Source: CAWEQW01 sp963811365 (GTDB lineage: Bacteria; Actinomycetota; Actinomycetes; Propionibacteriales; Nocardioidaceae). From it: 64,000 nucleotides of DNA. The DNA is taken from the NCBI GenBank assembly GCA_963811365.1, contig CAWEQW010000005.1:124001-188000 (forward strand). Reading direction: 5' to 3'. This document shows, piece after piece, positions 1-9,320 of the stretch. Position numbers and translations under genes: made by a program. Under the pieces are notes generated by a model. That model was given only the letters and a program-made list of their open reading frames with translations. It was not told the DNA's origin and did no database searches. Numbering within the stretch: the stretch's first letter is position 1; each line of letters opens with the position of its first letter.

Positions 1-2665
1 GCAGTCCCAGGCCGAACTCGGCGTTGTCCTCGAACAGGGAGTTCGCCCAGGCCGGCCCGCGACCCGCGGCGTTCTTCGTCCACGGCGTGGTTGGCAGGTT
101 GCCGCCGTAGATCGAGGAGCATCCCGTGGCGTTCGCGACGGTCGCACGCTCGCCGAACAGCTGGGTGAGCAGCTTGATGTACGGCGTCTCTCCGCAGCCG
201 GCGCACGCGCCCGGGAACTCGAACAGCGGCAGGAGGAACTGGGTACCGCGGACGGTCCCGAAGTCGACGCGGGAGCGGTCATTGACCGGCAGCTCCTCGA
301 AGAACGCGACGTTTTCCACCTGGTTGGGCAGCTGGGCGTCGAGCGGGGCGAGGTTGATGGCCTTGCGGGTGGGGTCACCGGCCGGGCTCACCGGGCAGGA
401 CTCGACACATAGGCCGCAGCCGGTGCAGTCCTCGACGTACACCTGCAGCCGGTACTCCGCCCGCGGCACGCCGACCGCGTTGAGGGGCACCGTCGAGAAG
501 CCCTCGGGCGCGCCGTCGAGCGCCGACGCGTCGACGTACTTCGACCGGATGACGCTGTGCGGGCAGACGAAGCTGCAGTTGCCGCACTGGATGCACGTCT
601 CGGGGTCCCACTCGGCGACGATGTCGGAGATTCGGCGCTTCTCATATGCGGTGGTGCCGCTCGGGTAGGTGCCGTCGACCGGCAGGGCGCTGACCGGCAG
701 TGCGTCGCCGCGACCGGCCATCATCTCGGCGGTCACGGTGCGCACGAACTCCGGCGCATGGGCCGGTACGACGAGGGGCAGGGGGTGTCCGGTCCCGGCG
801 GCGGACGGGACGGGGATCTCCGCCAGTGCCGCCACTGCGCTGTCGACTGCCACCTCGTTGCGCCGCACGACCTCGCGGCCGCGTCGGCCGTAGGTCTTGC
901 GGATGGTCGCCTTGACCCGCTCCAACGCATCCTCGCGCGGCAGCACCCCGGAGATGGCGAAGAAGCACGTCTGCAGGACGGTGTTGGTCCGTCCAGGGAG
1001 CCCGGCCTCGCTGGCGACGGCGTCGGCGTCAATCGCAAACAGCCGCAGCTTGCGGTCGACGATCTCCCGCTGCACCGGTCGAGGCAGTGCGTCCCACACC
1101 TGGTCCGGCGGTCGCGGCACGTTGAGCAGCAGGGTCGCGCCGTCCGAGGCGCTGGACAAGACGTCCACCTTGTCGAGCATGGAGAAGTCGTGAACGCCGA
1201 TGAAACCTGCCTTCGTGACCAGCCATGGGGCGGCAATCGGGTGGGGGCCGAAACGCAGATGGGAGACCGTGATCCCGCCGGACTTCTTTGAGTCGTAGAC
1301 GAAGTAGGCCTGCGCGTGCACGGCCGAGTCCTCGGCGAGGATCTTCACGGTGTTCTTGTTCGCCCCGACCGTGCCGTCGGAGCCGATGCCGTAGAAGACG
1401 GCCCGCAGGGTGGCGGGGTCCTCGATGTCGACGTCGGGGTCGTAGGTCAGGCTCGTGCCCCCCACGTCGTCGGAGATGCCGATCGTGAACCGTGTCCGTG
1501 GGGACGCGGCGTCCAGCTCGGCGAAGATGCCGGCAACCATGCCCGGGGTGAACTCCTTCGACGACAGCCCGTAGCGCCCACCGATGACGCGCGGCATGGC
1601 CGGAAGATCCCCGCGCGAGTGCGCCTCACTGAGGCTGGTGAGCACGTCGAGGAACAGCGGCTCGCCGTGGGACCCGGGCTCCTTCGTCCGGTCGAGGACG
1701 GCGATCGACCTCACGGTCGACGGCAACGCGGCGACGAGCTCGGCGGCCGGGAACGGCCGGTAGAGCCGAACCTGCAGCACGCCGACCCGTTCGCCGTCGC
1801 CCAGAAGGTGCGTCACGGTCTCGCGTGCGGCAACCCCTCCGGAGCCCATGATCACGACAAGCTTGGTGGCCTCGGGATGCCCGGAGTACTCGACCAGCCG
1901 GTAGGCCCGCCCAGTGTGCTCGGCTAGGCCGTCCATCGCGTTCTGCACGAATCCGCCGATGCGGTCGTAGAACGGGTTGACCGTCTCGCGAGCCTGGAAG
2001 TAGACGTCGGGGTTCTGCGCCGTCCCGCGGACGAACGGGTGCTCGGGAGTCAGGGCGCGGGCGCGGTGCTCGCGCACGAGCGCCTCGGGCACGAGGTCTC
2101 GCAGGACGTCGTCCTCGAGCCGCTCCATGGTGCTGACCTCGTGGGAGGTGCGGAACCCGTCGAAGAAGTGCAGGAACGGCACCCGGCTGCGCATCGTGGC
2201 CGCCTGCGCGACGAGCGCGAAGTCGTGCGCTTCCTGCACCGATGCCGACGCCAGCAGGGCGAAGCCCGTCTGGCGCACGGCCATGACGTCGGAGTGGTCG
2301 CCGAAGATCGACAGGCCCTGGGCGGCGAGCGACCGGGCGGCGACGTGGAAGACCGTCGAGGTGAGCTCGCCGGCGATCTTGTACATGTTGGGGATCATCA
2401 GCAGCAGCCCCTGGGAGGCGGTGTACGTCGTACTCAGCGCACCACCCTGCAGTGCGCCGTGCATGGCGCCTGCCGCGCCTCCCTCGCTCTGCATCTCCAT
2501 CACCGTTGGGACGCTTCCCCAGACGTTGGTGCGGCGGGCACTGGCCCACTCGTCAGCGAGCTCGGCCATCGTCGAGCTGGGGGTGATCGGGTAGATGGCG
2601 CACAGCTCGCTGAGCCGGTAGGCGACGTCGACCGCCGCCTCGTTGCCATCGACGGTGCCGCGCAT
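1..2665 (-). CDS. nifJ: pyruvate:ferredoxin (flavodoxin) oxidoreductase, partial
   Basis: Single-chain 2-oxoacid oxidoreductase that converts pyruvate and CoA to acetyl-CoA and CO2, passing electrons to ferredoxin or flavodoxin in the cytosol. About 888 residues are present and the C-terminus lies beyond the left edge; the family is usually near 1,170-1,200. The N-terminal PFOR domain shows YPITPSSTMAELADEW near residue 25. Two ferredoxin-type cluster motifs follow, CIQCGNCSFVCP near 690 and CTGCGLCVESCP near 745. The start of the thiamine diphosphate domain (CAGCGETPYIKLL) is near 820. The ATG at 2665 lies 3 bases after the stop of the upstream flavoprotein gene, so the two are probably translationally coupled. 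No disruption is visible in the part present. Confidence 0.93.
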   Translation of the reverse strand, partial: MRGTVDGNEAAVDVAYRLSELCAIYPITPSSTMAELADEWASARRTNVWGSVPTVMEMQSEGGAAGAMHGALQGGALSTTYTASQGLLLMIPNMYKIAGELTSTVFHVAARSLAAQGLSIFGDHSDVMAVRQTGFALLASASVQEAHDFALVAQAATMRSRVPFLHFFDGFRTSHEVSTMERLEDDVLRDLVPEALVREHRARALTPEHPFVRGTAQNPDVYFQARETVNPFYDRIGGFVQNAMDGLAEHTGRAYRLVEYSGHPEATKLVVIMGSGGVAARETVTHLLGDGERVGVLQVRLYRPFPAAELVAALPSTVRSIAVLDRTKEPGSHGEPLFLDVLTSLSEAHSRGDLPAMPRVIGGRYGLSSKEFTPGMVAGIFAELDAASPRTRFTIGISDDVGGTSLTYDPDVDIEDPATLRAVFYGIGSDGTVGANKNTVKILAEDSAVHAQAYFVYDSKKSGGITVSHLRFGPHPIAAPWLVTKAGFIGVHDFSMLDKVDVLSSASDGATLLLNVPRPPDQVWDALPRPVQREIVDRKLRLFAIDADAVASEAGLPGRTNTVLQTCFFAISGVLPREDALERVKATIRKTYGRRGREVVRRNEVAVDSAVAALAEIPVPSAAGTGHPLPLVVPAHAPEFVRTVTAEMMAGRGDALPVSALPVDGTYPSGTTAYEKRRISDIVAEWDPETCIQCGNCSFVCPHSVIRSKYVDASALDGAPEGFSTVPLNAVGVPRAEYRLQVYVEDCTGCGLCVESCPVSPAGDPTRKAINLAPLDAQLPNQVENVAFFEELPVNDRSRVDFGTVRGTQFLLPLFEFPGACAGCGETPYIKLLTQLFGERATVANATGCSSIYGGNLPTTPWTKNAAGRGPAWANSLFEDNAEFGLGL

Positions 2666-2668
2666 GCC

Positions 2669-4378
2669 TCAGACCTCCGGGACGGGGATATCAGCCGTGC
2701 CTCGGCTACCGGCGCCTTGCGGCGCCCGCGCGATGGCTCCTGGGACGGGGAACTCGCTCTCTGGCACCATCTCGATGGCGTGCACGGGGCACTGCCGGTA
2801 ACACGCGCTGCATCCGGTGCAGTTGTTGTAGTCGAACTCGTAGAAGTTTCCCTTGCCGAGCCGGATGATCGCATCCTCCGGGCAGGCGCCGAAGCAGCCG
2901 TCGCACTCGAAGCAGTTGCCGCAGGACAGGCAGCGCCCGGCCTCGAAGTGGGCTTCGTCGGACGAGAGCCCGGCCGTGACCTCCGCGAAGTCGTGCACCC
3001 GGACCGCCGGCTCCAGCTCGATCTGCTGGCGTCGGTCGTGGTCGCCGAAGTACCAGAGGTTGAGCGTCTCGAAAGGTGCCAGTGGATGCTTGGGGTCGGG
3101 GGTGAAGGTCTCGCTGCGAAGGTAGGCGTCGATGCTGCGCGCCGCCTTCTTGCCGTGGCCCACCCCGACGGTGACCGTGCGCTCGCTCGGCACCGCGTCG
3201 CCCCCGGCGAACACGCCCGGTGCGCCGGTCATCAGCGTGGTCGGGTCGACCTGGACGACGTCGCGGTCGAGGGTGACACCGGGTACAGCGGTCAGAAAGC
3301 CGGTGTCGCTCTCCTGGCCCAGGGCGAGGATGACGGTGTCGGCCTCGAGCGTCTCGAAGCGGCCGGTGCCGTGCGGCCGGCCGTTCTCATCGAGCTCCTG
3401 GACCTCGACGGTGAGGCCGGCCTCGTCCATCGAGCTGATCGTGCGAAGCCAGTTGATCCGGATGCCCTCCGCCTCGGCATCGGTGGCCTCCTCGCCGTGG
3501 GCGGGCATCTGCTCGCGGGTCCGGCGATAGACGATGATCGAGTCGTCGGCACCGAGCCGCCGAGCCACCCGGGCCGCGTCCATGGCGGTGTTGCCGCCGC
3601 CGTAGACCGCGACCTTCCCGGAGAGCGCGGTCTGCTCGCCGGACTCGACCTCCCGCAGGAAGCGCACGGCGTCCATGACCCGGCCGGCGTCGGCGTTGGG
3701 GATGTCGACCCGCTTGCTCAGGTGGGCGCCGACCGCGACGAAAACCGCGTCGAAGCCCTCTCGCTCAGCGTCGAGGTCGGTGACTCGGTGGTCCTGCTCG
3801 AAGACGACGCCCATGGCGGCGATGCGGGCGACCTCGGCGTCGAGGACGTCGCGCGGCAGGCGGTAGGCGGGTATCCCATAGCGCATCATTCCGCCCGGCT
3901 GCGGCCCGTTGTCGCGGACGACGACCTCGTGACCGAGGCGGGTCAGGTGGTACGCCGCGGACAGGCCGGACGGGCCCGCGCCGACGACGAGCACCCGCCG
4001 GCCGCTTCGGACCTCGGGAACCCAGAACTGCCAACCACGTTCGATGGCCTTGTCGCCGAGGTAGCGCTCGACTGCGTGGATGGACACCGACCCGTCGAGC
4101 TCCTTGCGGTTGCAGGAGGTTTCGCAGGGGTGGTAGCAGACGCGGCCGTGGATCGCGGCGAACGGGTTGTCGGCGGTGAGCAACCGCCAGGCCTCCTCGT
4201 CCTTGCCCACCCGGGCATGGCCGAGCCAGCCCTGGATGTTCTCGCCTGCCGGGCAGGCGTTGTTGCACGGCGGCAACAGGTCGACATACACGGGACGTTG
4301 CGCCCGCACCGGGCCGGAGCGCAGCCGGGCCTGGCCGAGCGGGGCGAGAGGGGTGAGGTCGCGCTGTGATTCGGCCAT
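2669..4378 (-). CDS. GltD-like FAD/NAD(P) oxidoreductase with C-terminal 4Fe-4S clusters
   Basis: A 569-residue protein of the glutamate-synthase small-subunit family. Cysteines at about 38, 42, 81, 85 and 89 form the N-terminal Fe-S cluster region. VVGAGPSG near 131-138 is the FAD dinucleotide fold and VYGGGNTAMDAARVARRL the NAD(P) fold. The C-terminal 60 residues hold a ferredoxin-like double cluster (CLSCGNCFECDGCFGACP, then CTGCSACYRQCP). No gltB is nearby. Because the gene sits directly ahead of nifJ with a 3-base gap, it more likely moves electrons between NAD(P)H and the PFOR/ferredoxin pool than makes glutamate; that is inference. A ribosome site (AGGAGG, about 9 bases upstream) supports the ATG at 4378. 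Confidence 0.85.
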   Translation of the reverse strand: MAESQRDLTPLAPLGQARLRSGPVRAQRPVYVDLLPPCNNACPAGENIQGWLGHARVGKDEEAWRLLTADNPFAAIHGRVCYHPCETSCNRKELDGSVSIHAVERYLGDKAIERGWQFWVPEVRSGRRVLVVGAGPSGLSAAYHLTRLGHEVVVRDNGPQPGGMMRYGIPAYRLPRDVLDAEVARIAAMGVVFEQDHRVTDLDAEREGFDAVFVAVGAHLSKRVDIPNADAGRVMDAVRFLREVESGEQTALSGKVAVYGGGNTAMDAARVARRLGADDSIIVYRRTREQMPAHGEEATDAEAEGIRINWLRTISSMDEAGLTVEVQELDENGRPHGTGRFETLEADTVILALGQESDTGFLTAVPGVTLDRDVVQVDPTTLMTGAPGVFAGGDAVPSERTVTVGVGHGKKAARSIDAYLRSETFTPDPKHPLAPFETLNLWYFGDHDRRQQIELEPAVRVHDFAEVTAGLSSDEAHFEAGRCLSCGNCFECDGCFGACPEDAIIRLGKGNFYEFDYNNCTGCSACYRQCPVHAIEMVPESEFPVPGAIARAPQGAGSRGTADIPVPEV

Positions 4379-4915
4379 CGATTCGACGCCTCCTAGAGAC
4401 CTATGCGAATCGCTCTGGCCCTGATCCTAGGTCCAAGGAGGCTGCTGAAGAAGGCGGGTTCGGGGTCGAGTTCGTGGTTCCAGCAACGTGGCAGCACCTC
4501 CGGTTATTCAAGCAGCACCGCGCTTGTGGACAAGAGTCATTCCGGGTAGCGGCGTCAAGCAAGCGCCCGCTGCCGAGGTGCGGATGAGGGCGAGCGCTGT
4601 GTGGAGCCCCTCGGGGATGGGCATGTCGGGGTGGGACTCCGCTACGGGACGCGCGAGCATGGCGGTTTCCAGGGTGCGCTGGTCTGTCTAAGTTCGTCTC
4701 CCGGTGGGCCAATTCTGCGAGCCATGCTTCCGGATCGTTTCTGGGTCAGCAAGGCTGCTCACCATCGCCAAGCCTCGATCCACCGATAGGCGCGGCGATG
4801 ATCTCGTGATTTCGCTGGCCACGCGTGAGCGATGTTGGGCGTGGTGGTCTGCCGGACCTCGCTGTCCGGGTGTTCCACGTGTGTCGTCGGTCACGCAGCG
4901 TCGGCTGCTGGGTGG
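4379..4915. other. intergenic region, no gene recognised
   Basis: The first part should carry the promoter of the nifJ operon, reading leftward from 4378. The remaining ~500 bases show no convincing codon bias in any frame, and no RNA gene or strong hairpin was seen. The right end borders the IS-derived fragment starting at 4916. Confidence 0.4.
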
Positions 4916-5405
4916 TCAGGCCGCGAGGGCTGTGGGCGGGTCGCTGACCCGGGTGAACAGTGCCGTCCAGGCGCTCTCCCAGGGCCAAGCCTTCGGCAGG
5001 TGCAGGGTGATCCGACGGGCCGAGGTCGCCACCCGAGCTGGCACCGTGATCAGCGTGCGGCGCAGGGTCGCGGTGCTCGCCAGGACGAGGTCCGGCGCCG
5101 CGAGGGTGCCGGCGGCGCGGGTGAGGTTGAACGCGATGACGGCGAGCACCAGCCAGGCGGCGTTGGCGGTGAACACTCCGGGACGGCAGGTGCGCGAGCG
5201 CGGAGCCTTTGAGGTCGGCGTGGACCTGCTCGATGATCGCGTGCTGCCGGTGGGTCTTGTCCGCGGCGACGGTGTCGAGGACCTTGGGGTCGGTGGTGGT
5301 GAAGAAGGCGTGGAACCGCCACACGTCGAACAGGGTGTCCTGGCCGGCGGCCTTGTTCCGAATCTCGTGTCGGCCGGCGGCCTGGTCCCGGTGCTGGCGC
5401 TGGCC
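4916..5405 (-). pseudogene. IS1380-family transposase, C-terminal remnant
   Basis: Minus-strand reading gives the C-terminal third of a DDE transposase of the IS1380 type: FDVWRFHAFFTTTDP, then HAIIEQVHADLKGSALAHLP, then FTANAAWLVLAVIAFNLTRA, ending in a natural-looking tail with a stop at 4916. A frame change between ALAHLPS and the FTANAAW segment (near 5175) breaks the gene. The N-terminal half is absent on this strand; a matching N-terminal half lies next door on the plus strand, so the element was inverted or recombined. It cannot encode an active transposase. Confidence 0.72.
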
Positions 5406-5820
5406 TAGTCCGCGGGGCTGCGGGAGCTGGCCGATGAGCACCTCACGGTGCCCACGGACAATGGCGCGAACGCGGGGTTGAAGGTCGCCTCGCTGGTCGG
5501 CGGGATGGTCGCCGGCGCGGACTCGATCGATGACATGGCGCTGCTGCGGCACGGCGGGATGGGCCGGGTCTTCACCCGGGCCCACGCCCCCTCGACGCTG
5601 GGCTCGTTCCTGCGGGCGTTCACCTTCGGCCACGTCCGCCAGCTCGACGCGATCGCTTCGAGGTTCCTGCTTGCCCTGGCCGGACTGACCCGCCTGCTGG
5701 GCGACCCCGGGCATGCTGCGGCGCCAAGGCTGAGGGGTATGCGTTGCTCGACGTCGACGACACCATCATCGAGGTCCACGGCCACGCCAAGCAGGGCGCC
5801 GGGTTCGGCTACTCCGGTGT
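5406..5820 (+). pseudogene. IS1380-family transposase, N-terminal remnant
   Basis: Plus-strand reading yields the N-terminal part of an IS1380-type transposase: VASLVGGMVAGADSIDDMAL, then RVFTRAHAPSTLGSFLRAFT, then FGHVRQLDAIASRF. A frame change near 5735 leads into LDVDDTIIEVHGHAKQGAGF, which is also family-typical. The sequence stops matching near 5820, where IS1634-like sequence begins. It is head-to-head with the C-terminal remnant at 4916-5405. Confidence 0.7.
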
Positions 5821-5825
5821 CCGCG

Positions 5826-6030
5826 ACGTCGACCTACTTCGAACGCGACACCGAGGAGGACGGCGACCACGCCTTCCGCCGCTACGGCCACTCCAAGGAC
5901 CACCGCTCCGATCTGCCGCAGATCGTGATCGGGCTGGCGGTCACCAGGGAAGGCATCCCCGTGCGCTGCTGGTGCTGGCCGGGCAACACCTCCGATGTCG
6001 AGGTGCTCCCGCAGGAGCGTCGTCCACGCC
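5826..6030 (+). pseudogene. IS1634-like transposase fragment
   Basis: About 65 codons read YFERDTEEDGDHAFRRYGHS, then DLPQIVIGLAVTREGIPVR and PGNTSDVEVL, typical of the central region of IS1634-group transposases (the GHSKDHRPDLPQ block). The frame is fused directly to the IS1380-like fragment upstream and loses similarity near 6030. Only a piece of the catalytic domain remains. Confidence 0.62.
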
Positions 6031-6562
6031 ACCCCACTCACCACCGTCCAGGCGGGCATTCTTCGCGACTGCCGGGTGTCCCCACCGGCCACCGTCACCG
6101 CCCTACACCCGCCTGACCAGGCAAAACACACCTCCCAGGGGCTCTCCGGGGCGTGGACACACGACCCGTTACGCCCCCGACCAGCGTTTCCCCAGGTCAA
6201 ACCCCGGATTCGGGCCCTCCACGTGCCCACCAAACTGCGGAACCCGGGTCGCACTTGGCCTGCAGTGCGTCTCGATGGAACGCCAGCCAGCCCAGCGTGA
6301 TGTCCCGCTCGTCGCCATCCGCGGGCTGTTCTGAACGATTGAACGCACTCACCAGCCCACCGTGACGCACTGAGTCCGGCGCCGTCCATATAAGTCAGCA
6401 TCTGCCGTAGATTGCGGGCGCTGCGACCATCCCCACATGCAGCGACCCACGCTTGGAGTCCATGCCTATGCGCGTCCGGAGCCACACCGCGGATCGAGGG
6501 ACACCGCCCGGGTTGGCCACGGGCCGCGATGTTCCGACGGCGCGCTGTGGCAGATTTGCCCT
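6031..6562. other. intergenic region, no gene recognised
   Basis: Follows the transposase debris. Open frames exist because of the GC content, but none shows a recognisable protein. The last ~100 bases must contain the promoter of the DinB gene at 6563. Confidence 0.35.
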
Positions 6563-7324
6563 ATGATCGCCAGCGAACCTGAGGTCCTACTGGGCAAGAC
6601 GTTCAAGAGCAGGAGCCTGCGGGGATCGCGATTCGTGGGCTGCGACCTGAAAGACGTCGTTGTACGCGGAAGCGATGTCGCCGGCATGGAGATCGACTCC
6701 CCCTGGCTGCTGGAGGGCGACAGCAGCCTCCTCGTCAACGGTGTCAACGTTGCGCCCTTGGTCGACGCCGAGCTGAACCGGCGCTTCCCGGGGCGGGAGC
6801 TGCGCACGGCCGAGGACCCAGAGCGCCTGCGCGCCGCCTGGGCCGCCCTCGAACGGACCTGGGCGGCGACCCTCGACCGCGCCACCGCGATGCCTGCCGG
6901 CACCATCGACGCCTCCATCGACGGCGAGTGGTCGTTGTCCGAGACGCTTCGCCACCTCGTGATGGCAATCGACACCTGGCTTGGCAGAGGCATCCTCGGG
7001 CAAGCGCAGCCGTACCACCCGGCGGGCCTGCCCAACGACGACAACGACAGCGACGCTTACGACAAAGGCGTCTTCTCCGCCCAGGCGCCCTCGTTCGCGG
7101 AGGTCGTAGAGGCGCGCGGCGACCGGCAGGCGATGGTGCGCGAGTTCCTGGCCGCTGTCACGCCGGAGGTCCTAGCGCAGCCGCGAAAGAATCCCCACGC
7201 CCCGGACTACGAGGAGACGGTCCTCTCATGCCTACGCACGATCCTGGAGGAGGAATGGGAGCACCACCGCTATGCCGCGCGCGACCTGGACGTGATCTCC
7301 TCAACAAGATCGGCAGACGAGTAG
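6563..7324 (+). CDS. DinB-superfamily protein with short pentapeptide-like N-terminus
   Basis: 253 residues. Residues ~12-40 have a pentapeptide-repeat rhythm (SRSLRGSRFVGCDLKDVVV). From ~90 on is a DinB four-helix-bundle domain with the metal-binding pattern of this superfamily: W-S-L-S-E-T-L-R-H-L around residue 130 and EEEWEHHRYAARDLD at the C-terminus. DinB proteins are small cytosolic, often metal-dependent thiol transferases or uncharacterised stress proteins. Upstream in-frame codons have poor codon bias, so the ATG at 6563 is preferred, although no clear ribosome site precedes it; translation may be leaderless. Confidence 0.75.
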   Translation: MIASEPEVLLGKTFKSRSLRGSRFVGCDLKDVVVRGSDVAGMEIDSPWLLEGDSSLLVNGVNVAPLVDAELNRRFPGRELRTAEDPERLRAAWAALERTWAATLDRATAMPAGTIDASIDGEWSLSETLRHLVMAIDTWLGRGILGQAQPYHPAGLPNDDNDSDAYDKGVFSAQAPSFAEVVEARGDRQAMVREFLAAVTPEVLAQPRKNPHAPDYEETVLSCLRTILEEEWEHHRYAARDLDVISSTRSADE

Positions 7325-7479
7325 CGCCCCACCCTCACCCGTATGCGCGCGGAGCCGCGTATGGGCATCTCCATGACGCCGGCCGAGGCTGACCCGTATG
7401 GCGACGACGACCCGGGCGAGGCATCGGGCGCTGGGGATACCCCGACTCCAGTACGCCGCCAGCCCTCTTCAGGTCGGCC

Positions 7480-8697
7480 CTACGCTGGATCGACCAGGGT
7501 CGCCACGTGGTCAGGTGACAGGAAGGTCGCCGGTGGGACGGTGCCGGCGAACACCCCGGCGAACTCGTCCATGGCGCCCTGGTTCCCGGCGACCGCTCCG
7601 AGCAGCTGCTGTATCGGCTCCGGCGGTGGTTCGAGTGTCGCCAACTGGGTCGTGAACTCGAAGATCGGCGCCACCTGCTCGTCGCGGACCCGCTGGTAGG
7701 TGGCCATGGCCCCGGCGAAACCGCGTTCCCCGGACAACCACTCGTGAACCGCTCGGGAGCAGTGCTCGGCGTCGAGGAACGCGTCGCTGATGCCTTGCGC
7801 CGTGACGGGGTCCTTGAGGTATCGGGCATCCCCCACGAGCGCCCAGCCAGGTCCGGCCGCGGTCCGGAAGTGGTTGGCGCAGCCGCCGCCGATGACTCGC
7901 TCCTCCTGATGGGCACCGGTCAGCAGCTCGGCATACACCTCGTGCACCGCACCGAGGTACGCGGCCCGGATGTCCTGCTTGACTGCCGGAAGCTCTGAGC
8001 GCGGCCAGGCCGCGAGGATCATGGTCCGCCCGTCGTGGGTGGGGAAGGCGCCGAAACCGCGGCCGGGGCGGATGGCCCACGAGGCAGCGCGGACCGGGGC
8101 CCCGCTCCAGTAGGAGTAGTAGGCACCGGCCAGCATCGGCTGCGCTCGGTAGAACTCTGCTCCGACGAGCTCTGCGATGGTGGAGTGGGCGCCGTCAGCT
8201 CCGATCACCAGTCGTGCATGCACCGTGGTGGTGGTGCCGGCCGGGCCGCGACCGCGGATCCCCGTGACCCGTTTCCCGTCGTGGACCAGGTCCTGGACGC
8301 TGAACTCCTCGCGGACGTCGGCGCCCGCCTTACGCGCGGCGTCGATGAGGACCTGGTCCAGCACGATGCGCCGGGGGCACAGTGCGGGCGGCTCGTCATC
8401 CTCACGCCTGCCATCCTGGGCGGGTGGGGTTCCGGTGAGCACGATCGGGCCGAAGTCGAAGCGGTAGGTGTCGATCGGCGGGCAGCCGGTGGCGACGAGG
8501 CGGTCGAGCAGACCCCAGCGGCGCAGCGCGGCGATACCTGGCCGGTGGATCAGATGGGTCGACACCGTGTCGGACGGGAAGCGACTGCGGTCCACCACCA
8601 GCACGTGGTAGCCCAGACGAGCCAGCAGCATGGCGGTCGGGGAGCCCGCGCAGCGGGCGCCGACGACGATGACGTCGTAGGGCTCGGCGGCGGTCAT
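7480..8697 (-). CDS. FAD-dependent monooxygenase/oxidoreductase (PHBH-like fold)
   Basis: 405 residues. The N-terminal FAD-binding motif DVIVVGARCAGSPTAMLLAR is followed by the ribityl-binding block LVIGADGAHSTIAE near residue 165 and GWALVGDARYLKDPVTAQG near 285, the GD motif of the p-hydroxybenzoate hydroxylase/geranylgeranyl reductase class. It probably hydroxylates or reduces a small aromatic or polyketide substrate; the substrate is unknown. The ATG at 8697 overlaps the stop of the cupin gene (ATGA), so the two form an operon. The operon is divergent from the SARP regulator at 9321, a plausible controller. Confidence 0.85.
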   Translation of the reverse strand: MTAAEPYDVIVVGARCAGSPTAMLLARLGYHVLVVDRSRFPSDTVSTHLIHRPGIAALRRWGLLDRLVATGCPPIDTYRFDFGPIVLTGTPPAQDGRREDDEPPALCPRRIVLDQVLIDAARKAGADVREEFSVQDLVHDGKRVTGIRGRGPAGTTTTVHARLVIGADGAHSTIAELVGAEFYRAQPMLAGAYYSYWSGAPVRAASWAIRPGRGFGAFPTHDGRTMILAAWPRSELPAVKQDIRAAYLGAVHEVYAELLTGAHQEERVIGGGCANHFRTAAGPGWALVGDARYLKDPVTAQGISDAFLDAEHCSRAVHEWLSGERGFAGAMATYQRVRDEQVAPIFEFTTQLATLEPPPEPIQQLLGAVAGNQGAMDEFAGVFAGTVPPATFLSPDHVATLVDPA

Positions 8698-9233
8698 GAC
8701 GGTACCTCGGTGGCCGGGGGCACCCAGGCCGCCTGGTATCGGGCGGCGAGCCGATCCATGAACTCCTGGTCAATGGCGCCGCGCCGGTCGCCCTCGGCCA
8801 GTTCGCGGAAGAAGCCCTCGAACCCGCCGGGTGTGAACAGCGTGAGGATGCGGCCGACCCGCGGAACCAGCCGCTCCTGTGCATGCGGCACGCCCCGCGG
8901 TCCGAACACCAGGTCGCCAGGTCCGGCGTGGTATCCGGTGTCGCCGACGGTGATGACGTGCTCGCCTTCCAGTACGTAGAACAGCTCGTCGTGCCCGTGG
9001 TGCACGTGCATGGGCACGTCGATGGGGTCGATCTCCTCCAGCACGGTGAAGGCGCCGCCGGTGGACTCGGTGGAGGCTCGAACCAGCACCTCCATCCCGC
9101 TGAACCTCAGGTGCTCGCCCTCACCGGCCGCGACCAGGTGCGCCGGGGCCGGCCTGCGTCCGGGGTCCTGGGGCGGGTCGGGTGGCTGTGGTCGAGGTTG
9201 CGTGGAGCCTTTGGTGGGTGCTGTCTGGGACAT
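8694..9233 (-). CDS. cupin-domain protein
   Basis: 179 residues. The cupin metal site is visible: PMHVHHGHDELFYVLEGE (motif 1, three His and a Glu) and GPRGVPHAQERL (motif 2 His). Residues 1-45 are proline-rich and probably disordered. Small single-domain cupins like this are often isomerases, dioxygenases or sensors in aromatic metabolism. The ATG at 9233 is chosen because a strong GGGAGGA lies just upstream; longer alternatives would run into the divergent promoter. The stop overlaps the next gene by 4 bases. Confidence 0.8.
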   Translation of the reverse strand: MSQTAPTKGSTQPRPQPPDPPQDPGRRPAPAHLVAAGEGEHLRFSGMEVLVRASTESTGGAFTVLEEIDPIDVPMHVHHGHDELFYVLEGEHVITVGDTGYHAGPGDLVFGPRGVPHAQERLVPRVGRILTLFTPGGFEGFFRELAEGDRRGAIDQEFMDRLAARYQAAWVPPATEVPS

Positions 9234-9320
9234 GGCGTCCTCCCTGGTGGTCGTAACGTCCACGCTCGCCCACCGGCCTTTCATCTGGCTTTCACGCTCG
9301 GATGGGGCGACGATAGGTGG
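9234..9320. promoter_or_regulatory. divergent promoter region, cupin/FAD operon and SARP gene
   Basis: Only 87 bases separate the cupin start (9233, minus) from the SARP start (9321, plus), so both promoters and any activator sites must lie here. SARP proteins bind direct repeats near -35; no unambiguous repeat was identified by eye. Confidence 0.4.

Noticed and set aside
2039..4369. Very long plus-strand open frame opposite the GltD-like gene
   Set aside because: It is the GC-driven antisense of a clearly conserved gene; its product has no recognisable domain and biased Val/Asp/Arg composition.
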